Of a stretch of DNA of 64,000 nucleotides, positions 46,791-59,164 are shown piece by piece. The stretch comes from Siphonodentalium dalli (Eukaryota > Mollusca > Scaphopoda > Gadilida > Siphonodentaliidae), in contig CP136067.1 of NCBI GenBank assembly GCA_032622095.1, positions 47,909,549 to 47,973,548 of the forward strand. The letters run 5' to 3'. Numbering within the stretch: position 1 is the first letter of the stretch; each line of letters starts with the position of its first letter. Position numbers and translations under genes: made by a program. The notes below the pieces were generated by a model. It saw only the letters and a program-made list of their open reading frames with translations. It was not told the origin of the DNA and made no database searches.

Positions 46791-48020
46791 TAAACCGGTT
46801 AGCACAGACCACAGTCCACTTCACTCATCCGATCATCACCAAACTTCATATTTATCTTGATATTGATCTATCAGATGAGAGCTATCAAATATTTTTTTAA
46901 TTTCATAGGAAAAAATGGTCGCCAGCGGCCATATTGCATTTACGTTATATTTTATCGCGTCATGTCGATATCTAGTATTACTTAGAAATTTCACCTTTCC
47001 AGATTCATAATTGCTCCATTGACTGTAACAGATGAAATTATTCCCCTCTTCGGATAGAGTGTCACTGAAACTTTATTTTGTCAGACTGTCTGTATAATCA
47101 CTGATTATATATGGCAATAATCTGTAATAAGATGTAGCACTATTTTATTTTATATTTACATGCAGTGCTGTTTTTATACATCAATTATAATCCCCCTAGA
47201 TCATCATGTGATCGATCATACATCGCGCGAGGACCTGGTTGAATTAAGGGGGGTTTTATGGATCACTTCTGTCCTCAAGCTAGATTATACTTATTACATT
47301 TAATGGCATGTTCCTAACGTGGAGGGTTAGATATGCTTGAGAAACCACCACTCTTTAATTCACACCAAGTTCTCAGCTGTCATGTTCGGATATTAGAACC
47401 CATAGCCATGATATATGGTTTATTTTGTGTATACTAGTAACATAGTTATTTTCAGTACCTTTATATACCAGTACTGTGTATAACAATGCATATAAATTAA
47501 TCCATGTATACATGTATATTGATTCAACGGATTCAGTGGTTTTGTCCATCAGTCTATCAAATTTGCGGGGAAAACATGGCCACAAGCAGTACACCCTGCT
47601 AAATTTCGAATTTGAATCAATTGGCGCACCCTGCAGCCAGCTTTTATTGGAGAACTTTTTCTTATGTGGATATTTTGGGTCACCGCTAGATGTGAGCCAT
47701 ATTTTGTTCTCAAACTGTCCTTGTGAAGACATCACTGCCAGCGGTGATCTTCAATTTTACTATTTTTATGGCTAAATAATTTGGTTGATCCTACAGACGA
47801 CTCCCCTTGTCCGATCGTCATCAGATTCCACAATTATCTTCTGGATAACCAGGGTGAGAGTAATCTAATTTTCCCGAATTTCGTTAAAAAACATTACCAC
47901 AGGCAGCAATTTGGTATCTTACTCTTTGATCCTCTTTTGCATGACTGAATTGTTTAGCAACTGTACAGACATATCCCTCATCTGGTTTTTATATACATGT
48001 ATATCTCTTCATGCGGATAG
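46791..48020. repeat. Strongly decayed ~160-bp array relatives
   Basis: Motifs TCATCACCAAACTTCATAT, CGCCAGCGGCCATATTG and CTCCATTGACTGTAACAGAT (the right terminus of the 21-24 kb elements) are recognisable. No gene seen. Confidence 0.5.
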
Positions 48021-48238
48021 CCAGTATTACGTATATGTACTTCAACTTTCTGCATTCCTGTCATCATTTGAAATATAAAAATTTACCTGATACATGCACC
48101 CTTCAAAATTTGTTTCGTCGTATCTATTTTAATGACCCGTATGGTAATATTGATACAGATATATTTGTCAAACATTTCTTTGTACAATATACAGGTATTT
48201 AGTTTGTAACTAAATCTAGAAATATATAATAGTAGCTC

Positions 48239-48720
48239 GTGGACCCCACTTCGTCCGGGATGTTCCCCTCTGATTTTCGGAGAAATGCGCGATTTAACCT
48301 TGAATTGACTATTTTAAAGGTGAAGGTCATGTCGGGGTCACGATTTGACCCGTCCAAAACACTCCCCGGACAAAAGTCACGACAAAAGTACCCGTCGAAA
48401 TCCGCCCGGCTTTATACCCGATTTGACCTTGAATTGACAATTTTGAATGTCAAGATCAGGTCAGGGTCATGATTTGACCCACCCGAAACACTCCTGGGAC
48501 AAAAGTAACAGTAGGTATCAAATTTCGTTGAAATACTTCCGTTTTACCAGATTTGACCTTGAATTGATCTTTTTGAATGTCAAAGTCAGGTCGGGATCAA
48601 GATTTGACCCGTCCAAAATACTCCCTGGAAATAATTTCCCCTAGGTATCAAATTTCGTCAAATCTGTCCGGCAGTTTTCCCGGCCATAGCTAACAGACAA
48701 ACAGACAGACAAATGTCCAA
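48239..48720 (+). repeat. Tandem repeat, ~130-bp unit, three to four copies
   Basis: Units carry GATTTGACCTTGAATTGA, GGTCATGATTTGACCC and GGGACAAAAGTAAC. It ends with ACAGACAAACAGACAGACAA. Confidence 0.75.
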
Positions 48721-48734
48721 AATATATATTAAAC

Positions 48735-49095
48735 TAGCTGATGTACTCGACTTCGTTCGGGCTAGTTAGGGATTTTTTTTGTGATCGCCTCCATCTGGAC
48801 AGTACCCAGTATATACAGCGTCTGGCCAAACTATTGTTCAATTGGTCCAGAAACATGCCTATATCAGCACGTTCGAGAACATGGTCCCACGTGAAATTGG
48901 ACCCGTCCATATTGCTCCCGGGATCGAAGTAGTCCTACACACAAATTTTTAGTCGGATCGGTCAAGGTCCAGAAACATGCCTATGAGCGAGGTCAAGTTG
49001 ACACGTTAAATACCAAATTCGAGCAGTGTTAGAGTCTATAACACATACACACATGCATTCACGCATACACACATACATACATACATACATACAGA
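48735..49095 (+). repeat. Second retro- or HINE-type fragment plus ACAT microsatellite
   Basis: TAGCTGATGTACTCGACTTC starts a block with AGAAACATGCCTAT twice, and it ends in (ACAT)n at 49068-49092. The start is of the same kind as TAGCTCGTGGACCCCACTTC at 48234. Confidence 0.55.
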
Positions 49096-49639
49096 CAGGT
49101 GTTTCAAAATGTATAATCGATAGCTACAACAATTCTATGGTAGATAGTTCACGGCCGACCTGATGCATGCATCTTAGTTTTCTTGTACAGAAAGGTATCC
49201 AACTTCTTCAAGGCTACCATTTTTATCATTTTTTCAACGTCTATACTGGTCTATAAACTAGATAAAAATACACAAAAATAATAATTGTCAGGTTTCGGGG
49301 ATAAAAATATAGGTCGGAAAATATGTTAAATACTTTTATGCGGACATTATATATGCCACAGCATATCGAAAGGCTTACTAAAGGTCATAAACTCAAGAAA
49401 AACCGAGTCCCAACTATGGGATTTTATATTTTACTTCAGCATGGCACAATAAAGAGCGTTAAGTGTTAGTCCATTCCTTATATGGTGAAAATAAGGAACG
49501 GTTATCTCACTTCTGTGCGAAAAAATGAAAATATGCTGCATGACTTCGGTATCGTATCAATCCTTTCAAATTATGTGGACAAAATTTGGAGGTTCAAATC
49601 ATCCATATATCCGCCAAATATAAATCCGTTATAAACTAG

Positions 49640-50194
49640 GGGGGGGGGGGGGGGGGTCGGAAAAAAAATTCAGGCACGTATGGCATTTTTTCCCTTTCGA
49701 TTATTTTTTGTACCCACCCACCCCCACCGCCAAATTTTTTTCCGTTTTCGGCAGTTTTTTTCGACCATTTTTTGACACCCACCCCCCCTTTTAACACTAA
49801 AACAGAGATTTGCGGGGGGAAATTCACTGTAAACAGCTGTATATGAATTTCTGTGCATACTATTTATCATGGATGTTAACATGGACATGTAAATAGGAAT
49901 GAGTCATTTTGAGGTCATTCGGCCAAAAAAACATGGCTGCCAGCGGCCATCTTGGATTTCAAAATTTGCAACAAAATACAACACGATAACTGCCTGCAGT
50001 CAGTTTACAGTTAGAATTACATTATTTCTCTCATTCAAAGTGGGTTTGAAGCCCAACTCATTGCCAAAACACTCAAAAACAAGCAGGAATTTTTTTTTTT
50101 TAGTTGCGGAAAAAATTGCTTGTTGGTGGCTTTGACCACCCACCCACCCCGGCATACGTGCCGGAATTTTTTTTTTCACCCCCCCCCCCCCCTG
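49640..50194. mobile_element. Foldback-type element with poly-G/poly-C ends
   Basis: G17-TCGGAAAAAAAATTC and GGCACGTATGGC on the left are inverted on the right (CGGCATACGTGCCGG, then poly-C). TATAAAC lies just outside both ends. A fragment of the ~160-bp array (AACATGGCTGCCAGCGGCCA) is inside. Confidence 0.6.
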
Positions 50195-50553
50195 TATAAA
50201 CCATATATTTACACACTAAGTGTTGTCATCACTAAATCCAGCATTCTGATTGGTCGGCGCCCACGTGGCTAGTTGCAGTTATTTCTCGGTGAATGCGTAA
50301 CGCCTCATAACACCAAGCTAATAACACCATCGATACGTCATTAGGTTTGGAAAGACGAACGCGTAATGTTTTGGGCGCATTTGGACTCGCGCAGGATTGA
50401 CTTAATACATCATCGGGTTTCAACATGAAGAGAAATTGTTCCTATTAACTTTTGCCAAGGGTGCTATTGGGTATTTTGGGCTGATCTTGTCACGATACAC
50501 TTTTCGATTTAAATATATTTACAAAAGTGGCTTTTTCGCTAAATGTATATAAA

Positions 50554-50716
50554 TATAAGGATTAACAGTCATGTGGACTATTTTTATGGAGATGTAACGG
50601 TGAGGTAAGTGGACATAACTTGTATGTAAAACCCGTCGGGTTTTACACAAGTTATGTACACTTACCTCACCGTTACATCTCCATAAAAACAGTCCACATG
50701 ACAGTTAATCCTTATA
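50554..50716. mobile_element. Hairpin MITE, 163 bp
   Basis: Arms of about 75 bp start TATAAGGATTAAC and include TTTTTATGGAGATGTAACGG. The loop is AAAACCCGTCGGGTTTT, itself palindromic. Only a few mismatches, so it is young. Confidence 0.85.
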
Positions 50717-51029
50717 TACTGGACAATTTGTTCGGGAATGTTGTGTTCTTCAGGCGATATTGTTCGATAATCAATAAATTACTAATATAAACACCTCAAA
50801 ATAAGTAAATCCCACCTGACACATTACACTGTATCTAAATTCAAGAAGCCGAGTGTCTGGAAGTTTTACATGCATGTTCGTACAAGGCACGGGCGGCGTC
50901 CGTTGCAGAAATATTCATATTTGTTCAAATCGCCATCAACAGAAGGAATATTAATATCTATATAGTTTTGTTCATATGCCAAACATAATCAGCGCGTAAA
51001 TAGTATATTGTCATCAAGACGTACGATGG

Positions 51030-51345
51030 TGTACGTAAACAAGAACCTGCTCGTGTTACAGAAGTTGTGCTTCTGTTTACATAACACAGCGCAATTCTAT
51101 TGGTTAATCACACAAACATGGTATAAACGCTCTTTATTATTTCCATATCCGGATCTAAACAAAAGCCAGGAAACGTAATGTTTTTTGCTTTTGTTGACAT
51201 AACAAAGGGGACAAAATTGACAATAACATACAGTTTATGCCATATTTATGATTGGTCTAAGAACAAGATCTGTCTATATTTTACTATTCTTTCTGTTTAT
51301 GCCGGTTTTTGACGGAGATGAATATTTTAACAGCATATACCCACC
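51030..51345 (-). repeat. Dispersed repeat family G, minus copy
   Basis: Reverse complement relative of 17320-17720. Confidence 0.65.
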
Positions 51346-51389
51346 GGCAACGCGCCCGTATCTTTATGTTCGGCAACATAATGTTCGAT

Positions 51390-51770
51390 GGCGTAGCAAT
51401 ATAGAGCGTTTATTATCAGCTTAGAAGATATGTAGGAAAATTGGTAAATATGTCTCATCTGATCAGGGGATTGCCATGTGGTAGGAGCCTTACTCCTCAT
51501 TTTACTTAAAGGGGGACTAATACGGTATATGACACACATGCGTTTATCATCAGCCCAGACGATATGTGTGAAAATTGGTGCAGAGAAGTAAAATTACGCG
51601 GGGAATGTCACAGGATAGGTGCTGTTGACATCAAGTGGCTTAAAGGGGCACTAATAATTAGAAATAAAGAGCGTTAATTGTCAACTTAAAATATAGATAT
51701 AATATCCGGATAGTCACGCAATAGGTGCCGTTTACTTCAGATGACTAATAATTATTTTAAGACTTGAATG
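51390..51770 (+). repeat. Short tandem array around AAAGAGCGTTWAT
   Basis: About two and a half units of ~150 bp, each with GCGTTTATTATCAGC, GATATGTAGGAAAATTGG, a GTGCTGTTGACATCAAGTGG-like block and AAAGGGGCACTAATA. Confidence 0.55.
51646..51723 (+). repeat. 78-bp exact direct repeat, copy 1
   Basis: Identical over 78 bases to 53140-53217, starting GGGCACTAATAATTAGAAAT. Confidence 0.9.
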
Positions 51771-52195
51771 GCCACTAATAAATCATGCATTCTTCACCTG
51801 AGCAACACAGGATACCACAGCTAGTTACCAACAACTACTCTTATTATATGACCATTAATTCCATCCGGAAATTCCAATAGTAAATCATATCCACAAGGAG
51901 TTAATAAATCGCAATATACCACGTGTTCTTGAAAATAAGAAATGTATGTTAACATCTTAATATTAAGATTCCGTGATGTCATTGTCTATAAGTAGGTCCC
52001 CTTGAGTCCTGACACACCCCTTGTTGAAAATAGGTTGTGTACTACAATGTACATGCATGCATTGGTCACTATTGAGGTTCTAAGAGATGCAAAACATGGA
52101 TATGTCGTATAATAAAAAAGCTACTAGTTTTTAGTAATACTAAGGCTATGATGGCATTCCTCTTCACTTATGTTGCGGAATATTCATACAAGTCC

Positions 52196-52207
52196 AAGAT
52201 GGCGGCC
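52196..52207 (+). promoter_or_regulatory. YY1-type initiator-proximal motif
   Basis: AAGATGGCGGCC matches the core often found just downstream of the transcription start of housekeeping genes. It contains a short upstream ATG reading frame that stops after nine codons. Confidence 0.35.
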
Positions 52208-52258
52208 AGAATGGCGACCACAAATTGAAAAACGAGAAACGTTCAGCTAACTTTCAAT

Positions 52259-52306
52259 ATGGAGAATCATTCTGTGTTGAGTTTTATTGTGAATGAGATT
52301 AGAAAG
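52259..52306 (+). CDS. Candidate first coding exon (16 codons)
   Basis: ATG opens MENHSVLSFIVNEIRK and closes on a strong donor AAAG|GTAGGTATGG, 52 bases after the AAGATGGCGGCC motif. The layout is that of a short first exon. The protein is not recognised and later exons would lie beyond the LINE, outside the window or undetected. Confidence 0.33.
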
Positions 52307-53139
52307 GTAGGTATGGCTCTGCATGTTTCATGTGGTCGGGTGACCACTTGGCACAAACGGCTCGAAGATTCACTAAAGGGCCAGATTTGACAGAATTCAA
52401 CATAACTGTTAGGTCCGACATATTACATCTTTAAATAAAAGCAAAAAAGCAACGAAGCGTAACGTCTGTCCAGTTGTATACGCCTACGTCGAGTACCGGG
52501 CACCCTATTCCTTGTGTTACAACGCCGAACAGATCGTGTTCACTCGTGCGACCCACCATAAGAGAAAGTGGACAACCGAGGATTGATGGCGTTGATCACG
52601 TTGCAAATCCTCACTGAGAGCCTGTCGGCCATCGTCACACACGCAATAGTGATTCATTTCGTGCAATTCAAGTTCCATATAGTGTTCGATACGATAAACA
52701 ACGTACTCTTGGGAATACAGAACGGAATGAAATTCAAAGTTGGCGCAATCGTTTTTAACTGATTCACGAGTTCTCAGTTAAATACTGACGCACGCGGAAA
52801 CCTGCTCTTTGGGGTTCTAAGCGCCCAATAAATTTGATAATTGAGACTAGATGCAAGATCGAAAGATTGCCCTCTTCAATTCAGAACCGATAAACTATAA
52901 CATTATATATACCTGTGGCGAGTAAATAGCATCCAGTATAGTGAGACAACTATGTTATATTTCCGAACGAGGAACTTGCAACAGTTTCAATTGATTTCTG
53001 TAGTTAACACACAGACATGAAGCCTACCATTGAATACTCCGTAGTATATGGGGCCGCCACTCATGCGAGCAAACAACCGGTTGTTCGATATATATTAGTT
53101 CATATACCATTGGTCAGATGTTTCCGCCACACATTAAAT

Positions 53140-53217
53140 GGGCACTAATAATTAGAAATAAAGAGCGTTAATTGTCAACTTAAAATATAGATATAATATC
53201 CGGATAGTCACGCAATA
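53140..53217 (+). repeat. 78-bp exact direct repeat, copy 2
   Basis: It ends 78 bases before the LINE ORF1 ATG and is identical to 51646-51723. Confidence 0.9.
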
Positions 53218-53295
53218 TTGAAATTTGATGGAAATCTACTAAGTAAACTTCGTGGATCACCGGAGACAGTCAACTATACATTAAACTGGAATAAA

Positions 53296-55241
53296 ATGGA
53301 TGTTAATGAAGAAAATTTAATCGTAACAGACGAGTGGGACTATTCGCTGGATGTGAAGAAAGCAGAAAAAAAGAAAACAGACGGAATGGTGGACACTTTC
53401 GAGAAAATTGAAGTTAAAATCAAAGGTAAATGCATAACATTGGAACTCGATACAAACCGTTTTGAATGTTACAAAAAAGGTATCATGGACAAATATTGGA
53501 ATAAAAAACAATCTATCGAGAAATGTGGTGCGATATGGAGATGTGCAAGTGATAAAGATAGGAATTTAGTCGAGGACATTGTAAATGTACCTGCGAAAAC
53601 CAAAGCCCGGCGAATCACTATTCACCTCATTCGTACAGAAAATAAAATTATGCTACAAGGAACAAAAGAGAATGTGTCTTGGTGGCTAAAGAACATTTTG
53701 CCTGTTGTATACAAGTCCGGATTTGATTCGGAATTCAATATGGACATTCTTAGGAATCTGGATTCTGTTCTCGATAAACAAGATGAAAACGCTGATACGG
53801 GGAATATTCAACCTGTAATACATTATACTGAACAAGCAGATGTTATTCAAAACCAAAATTCGCACGTCACAATGAATACTGAAAGCAGCGAAGAAATAAA
53901 TGTGACATCCGTTGATATTGACAAAAAACAATGTAAATCTGTCTTGTTTGTTACTCCAAAAAGGAAACATGGTGTGACTGTTAATAAAAAGGCTCGGAAA
54001 TCTATTGGAGACTACATATCTACCACAACGTTAAAACGGTCTGTTGATGAGCTACATATGATGATGGAAGAAAGTAAGCTGGATGGGATAGAAATGAACG
54101 ACTATTTTCATCAAACCATTAATGATATTCGTAGTGAAATGACTGACAACATCAACGCAAAAACTGCAGAATTGGAATTGAAGATAAGTAAGCGATATGA
54201 AAGCATACAAAGCATACAATCTGAGCTTGATAAGAAGATCTGTAAATTAGAACAGGAATCCACAGAGTTACGAAAGCATAACGGCAGACTCGCGAACCAG
54301 GTGTCTTCCCTGAAGAAGTCACTGAAGGATCGAGATTGTGCTTCTGAAAGTAATTCTATCTCGAACGCCACAGCGGAAACACCTTCGATCAATGCAGGAA
54401 TTAAGCCATTAACCGTTCAGAGTGTGGATATAGCTGAAAATCGGCCGACGACGGAGATTATTGAACATACAATTCCAATTGCAAACAAATATGATGTGCT
54501 AGCTGAACACAACGAATCATTGGTGTCAATTCCTTGTGAATGTGATGAATATTTCTTGGATGACAGTGATGTGATTAACGAGACTGATGCCTCTGCAATT
54601 TCTCAAAATCTTGAGAATCGTAATGAAACTGACCAGCCCCTTCACCTGATACCCGGCGACTCATGTTTGAGGAACTCAATTCTGATAAAAATGAGAGTTG
54701 AAAACGAAAGAGTTAACATTGTATTTCGTCCGGGTCAGAGGATCGGAGGACTCGTTGGGTGGTTGCAGGATGACAATGCAGCTAAATTCAGAAATGTTCA
54801 CAAAGTAACTGTGCATATTGGCATTAATAGCTGCCGAAATAATATTCACACAAAAAAGTCAGAAATTACGGAACTCATTCATAAAATTAAAGATAAACTT
54901 TCAGTTCTGATATACGCTTCTCTTCAATACTGCCAACTCTGCATTCAAACTTTTTCAATCGTCTAGTTGAGGAAACAAATGAATGCTACCGAGAGGTGTG
55001 TCGAGAAGAAAACTGTACGTTCGTGGACAATACACCGGGATTCGTTGACATTAGAACATCCGAAATAAGAAGCAATCTTTATTGGGATAATTGGCACCCG
55101 AGCTTTGATGGGGTCAGAGTATTGGGTCGAAATATAAAATATGTCACAAACTGGAGAAACAGCTCTGACGGCGGTATGTTTCGTATGGTAACAAGAAGAA
55201 ATGCGATAGACAGAGGTCACATGGTAACAAGAAAACCATAG
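53296..55241 (+). pseudogene. LINE ORF1 with coiled coil and SGNH esterase, frameshifted
   Basis: The ORF is open from ATG 53296 to 54966, then homology continues in another frame to 55241 after a one-base loss near 54918. The N-terminal third is basic and of unknown fold, with a block ARRITIHLIRTENKIMLQG like nucleic-acid-binding parts of ORF1 proteins. A heptad-rich segment (about 54150-54330, SIQSELDKKICKLEQES) predicts a coiled coil. The C-terminal part is an esterase: block I IPGDSCLRN, block II FRPGQRIGGL, block III HIGINSC and, after the shift, WDNWHPSFDGV with the Asp/His pair. ORF1 with an esterase is typical of CR1/L2-group LINEs. The open frame reaches up to a TTG at 53218 but the first ATG is 53296. 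Confidence 0.75.
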
Positions 55242-56260
55242 TCAGAAATGGTAACGCCACCAAGATTATAGTATTACATATAAATAGAAATTATAAAAAA
55301 TACATAAAATATTTTGATAACAATTGCGTTTAAACAAGTAATCCTTCAAATTATTACTAACAAAGCAAGTAAACGACTGTGGGGTCACTCAACAGATTAT
55401 AAAGACTTGGACTTAGTATACTGTAAATACTAAAATTTAAATGAAATAATTAAAAGATAAAATTTAGCAAGTAGTAAAAGTTAATTTTCTCATTTAATTT
55501 TTTTTGTTGGTTAAATAAAGCAATAATTTAAATGTAACATTTGGTTTAAAAAAAATGATTGACCGTGGCTCTTCCAATAATTGCGCGACTGACCTGGTCA
55601 ATTGTTCTTAAGAAGTTGTTTTGAGAATTACTATGGAGGGAAATAGTTATGGCTGTGGCTTCGCAAGTAATTAACTTGGTGACTTGATGTTAACAAATCT
55701 GAACTCCAGTAAACCAAGGACGCTCCATACCAAATATAAGGTAAATTAATAATTCTTTAGAAGTTGTTTTAAGATTTACTATGGAGGGAAAGAATTGTGG
55801 TGCTGGCTTCGCAACTATTTGACCTCATTGTAACAAATATAAATATTAGTCACTCAGGCAATGGATGTATCTATTCTGTATATTAAGTTATTGGGTCTTA
55901 CGTGTCTTGAGATGTCTAAATAGTATTCGATGGACAGATCGCACAAGGGACCCACGCCAATCTTCTCTGTTGGGATTCCAATTGTTGGCTTATTAAATAT
56001 GCACATATGCTTAAGATACAGTCGCGCGCGAAGCACGCTCCCGTAAGTCGAGTTTTGGATCCCAGTTAATGAAAATATCATTGAAATAATCGGTTTCCCC
56101 CAATAAACATCCATATATTCAATATACATGTTTTGGAGCAGAATTAGGCAGTCCATATTGGACGCCATCATGGAATTTATTTTGTTTTGTTTTAATTTTC
56201 ACACATATTTATTAGTTATGTGGATGGAGTTCTCATTAAACCTCACATCCTTATATTGGT
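55242..56260. other. Between LINE ORF1 and MITE array, no gene
   Basis: AT-rich. A ~60-bp block (AGAAGTTGTTTTNAGAATTACTATGGAGGGAAA) occurs twice near 55610 and 55760. Confidence 0.4.
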
Positions 56261-56393
56261 TACAGTAATGCCCAAAGTAATTGACCACTTAACCACATCA
56301 GACTTATTGGTAATTTTTCAGGATTTAAAATCCTGAAAAATTACAAATAATTCTGCTCTGGTTAAGTGGTCAATTACTTTGAACATTACTGTA
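56261..56393. mobile_element. Tc1/mariner-type hairpin MITE, tandem unit 1
   Basis: 133 bp, TA at both edges, ends CAGTAATGCCCAAAGTAATT, palindromic around GGATTTAAAATCC. Confidence 0.82.
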
Positions 56394-56435
56394 TGAGGAT
56401 TGAGTTATCATTAAACCTCAAATCCTCATATTGGT

Positions 56436-56568
56436 TACAGTAATGCCCAAAGTAATTGACCACTTAACCACAGCAGAATTATGGGTATTTTTTCAGCATT
56501 TAAAATCCTGATAAATTACCCATTATTCTGCTGTGCTTAAGTGGTCAATTACTTTGAACATTACTGTA
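56436..56568. mobile_element. Tc1/mariner-type hairpin MITE, tandem unit 2
   Basis: Same length, starting exactly 175 bp after unit 1. The separating 42 bp (TTGAGTTATCATTAAACCTC) also recur. Confidence 0.82.
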
Positions 56569-56610
56569 TGATGATTGAGTTATCAATAAACCTCAAATCC
56601 TTACATTGGT

Positions 56611-56743
56611 TACAGTAATGCCCAAAGTAATTGACCACTTAACCACAGCATAATTATGGGTAATTTTTCAGGATTTAAAATCATGAAAAAATACCCATAA
56701 TTTTGCTGTGGTTAAGTGATCAATTACTTTGGACATTACTGTA
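56611..56743. mobile_element. Tc1/mariner-type hairpin MITE, tandem unit 3
   Basis: Again 133 bp and 175 bp from the previous unit. A partial spacer copy follows. Confidence 0.82.
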
Positions 56744-58408
56744 TGTAGATGGAGTTAAACCTCTCAACAGTGTGTTGGGGATTTGGATCTTGACTTGGGA
56801 CCTTTGGGTTTTAACACAACAAATGCGCGTACACCTTATACACAAATTTCTTATGTAACCAGAGTTTTTCTTGGATAAGATGAGTTTGAAGCCTGCTAAC
56901 ATTTCAAAATGTTGTCAGTTTTGTATTCTCTGCAGTGGAACTCGACGCATTGAAGCAAAAGTTACAAGAGATAAAATGTGTATGTAACGAGACTATAATA
57001 CAAATGAAAAAATAAATTCAGGGAGGGGTGGGCGATACAGGGAACTAAGGGTTGAACCAATATAAATTTATAGAGCGATAATGACCAATGTTGACATATT
57101 ATGCATCTCAACTCTACTGAACATTGCAACAAGGCTATAAAATAGGGGGTGTCAGAATCTTAGTCATCTCTATATAGTGCCAGAATAGTCATTTATGGAC
57201 TTCTATAAGATGTTGGGTTGGTACGTTATATGGAATCGGAGAAAAGGGGGTTTGTACCGATGAACTGACATAAATTAGTGGAGCGATCTTGCCATGTAAT
57301 GTATCGCGACTGTACTAAAGCAGCAATTACATAAAATTGGGGGGGGGGGGGTATGAAATTATCTCTATCTCTATAGATGGCACCAGGATTATATAGAAAG
57401 GAATAGCAATTGATATACGTATACGGTATACTATAGTAATACCATAGACATATAAGTACAAGTATCACGCGATAAAATATTAAGTAACGTGACTATAGCG
57501 ATGAAAAAATTAAATAAATTGGACCGGGATTAGAGGTTGGGTTGGTTATATGTGGATAATTGGATATGGAATTCATACCGATGAAACGATACAAATTAGT
57601 GGAACGATAAAGACCAATGTTGACACTTAGTCAGGCTACGCGGGAGAAAATAGGGGTTGATACGATATAGTCCGAAATAAATTTGTCGGGTGATAATGAC
57701 CAATGTTGACGTATAAAGTAACACGACTGTACTGTCGCACAATTATCAGATATAACGGTCAAATATGGACTCTAGTGCCCAATATGGAACAGCTCAGAAA
57801 ACATTTGCACGGCCCTAAAATTTATTTAACAAGGCAATTGGCATCTGCCATATACAAATCGATTTATGTCGATAAATCTCTTATTTTTCAAAATTTTTAG
57901 CTCACACTTGGTGTGTGTGAGTGGGATACTTATATATTCCTAAAATGACAGGGTACAGCACGTAATTATTTTTTAGATCGAAGAAATGATTTTTTTTCGA
58001 TGATAAAATTTAACACAGGATTTTCCATTAAAATCGATTTATGTCTACAAAACTGTCATTTTTCAAAATTGTGAGCTGAAATTTGGTGTGTATGTGTGTA
58101 ATACTTATATATTCATAAAATGACAGAGTTCAGCGCGTAATTATGTTTTATATGGAAGAAATTGAATTTGTTTTCGATAATAAATTTACACTACAGCGTG
58201 GACCGTGGACGGGTCATCGAGTAGACGCATTTTATAAACAGGCTTTTGTCAATTGCCATTTTGGTCAAACTAAACCCTTTTCGACCGGGACAGCAGATCC
58301 GAATAGTAGCTAAGATGTATTTAGATAGAATTATCAAAAGCATTTGACCGATTCGGGTGCAGTTTAAGAGAATCGAGTGGAGAAATCTTGGTGATAATTC
58401 CATAAAAT
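56744..58408. repeat. Noncoding stretch with diverged direct repeats
   Basis: GATAATGACCAATGTTGAC occurs at about 57067 and 57689, and a related form at 57607. A ~185-bp period duplication lies at 57855-58180 (AAATCGATTTATGTC, ACTTATATATTC, TAAAATGACAG). A short poly-G tract is at 57340. Confidence 0.5.
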
Positions 58409-58734
58409 AAAGATGGCGGAGAATCACAATGAAACTACCCACAATTCACTTCACTACACCAGGGGTTCGCAATGGGTTACACATTATTTTCAGTCTATCA
58501 ATTATTTATATTTTCAACAACAAGTGACTTTAAGTTTACAATTTCAGCCTATCCTGACTCTATCGATACGATTTATCATATTTTCATAAACATATTATAC
58601 AATTTCGGCATCTACGTGATTCTATCGGTACGATTGAGTAAGGTACAAAAATTCTCCAAGAATACATTCGTCCTGTCCACCACACAATATCAAAATCACC
58701 GAAACTAGATACACCACCATGTGGCGTAATGAAT

Positions 58735-59164
58735 GTTAATGCGAATGGTATGCGGGATTATCGCCCGAGGTCCGAATTGATGTTCAACAACGAACGTCAG
58801 CCAATAAGAAGACAGACAATAGAATGCCTGCAAATAATTCGCACCAGAATGTCAGTGGTGACTCAGATTTACAAAAAGACTTGATTATGTTTACAAATCA
58901 ACTTCTTAAATTTTCAGATGTCATCAGTAGGAAATTTTTAAATTGTTAATATACATGTTGATATTGCGTTACATAGACTTGTGCATAATCATAAAATCCG
59001 TATATGCTGAATTCAATAGGTTTTGACAACAAGCTAACGGAAAAACGTTTTATCTTTCAAAATCTAATCTCATCTAAGATGATAGATTATTTCAATTTAA
59101 GCTTATCTAAAATTTAAACAATATTGTACAAGAAACAGTTTTTGGTGTATTAAGTTTTTCGAAA
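58735..59164 (+). other. Possible 5' start of LINE ORF2, broken
   Basis: ATGAATGTTAATGCGAATGG reads MNVNANGMRDY, similar to the N-terminal endonuclease signature N-x-NG-x-R. The link to the open endonuclease frame at 59165 is broken by stops. A 41-codon ORF at about 58821 has no recognised match. Confidence 0.3.
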
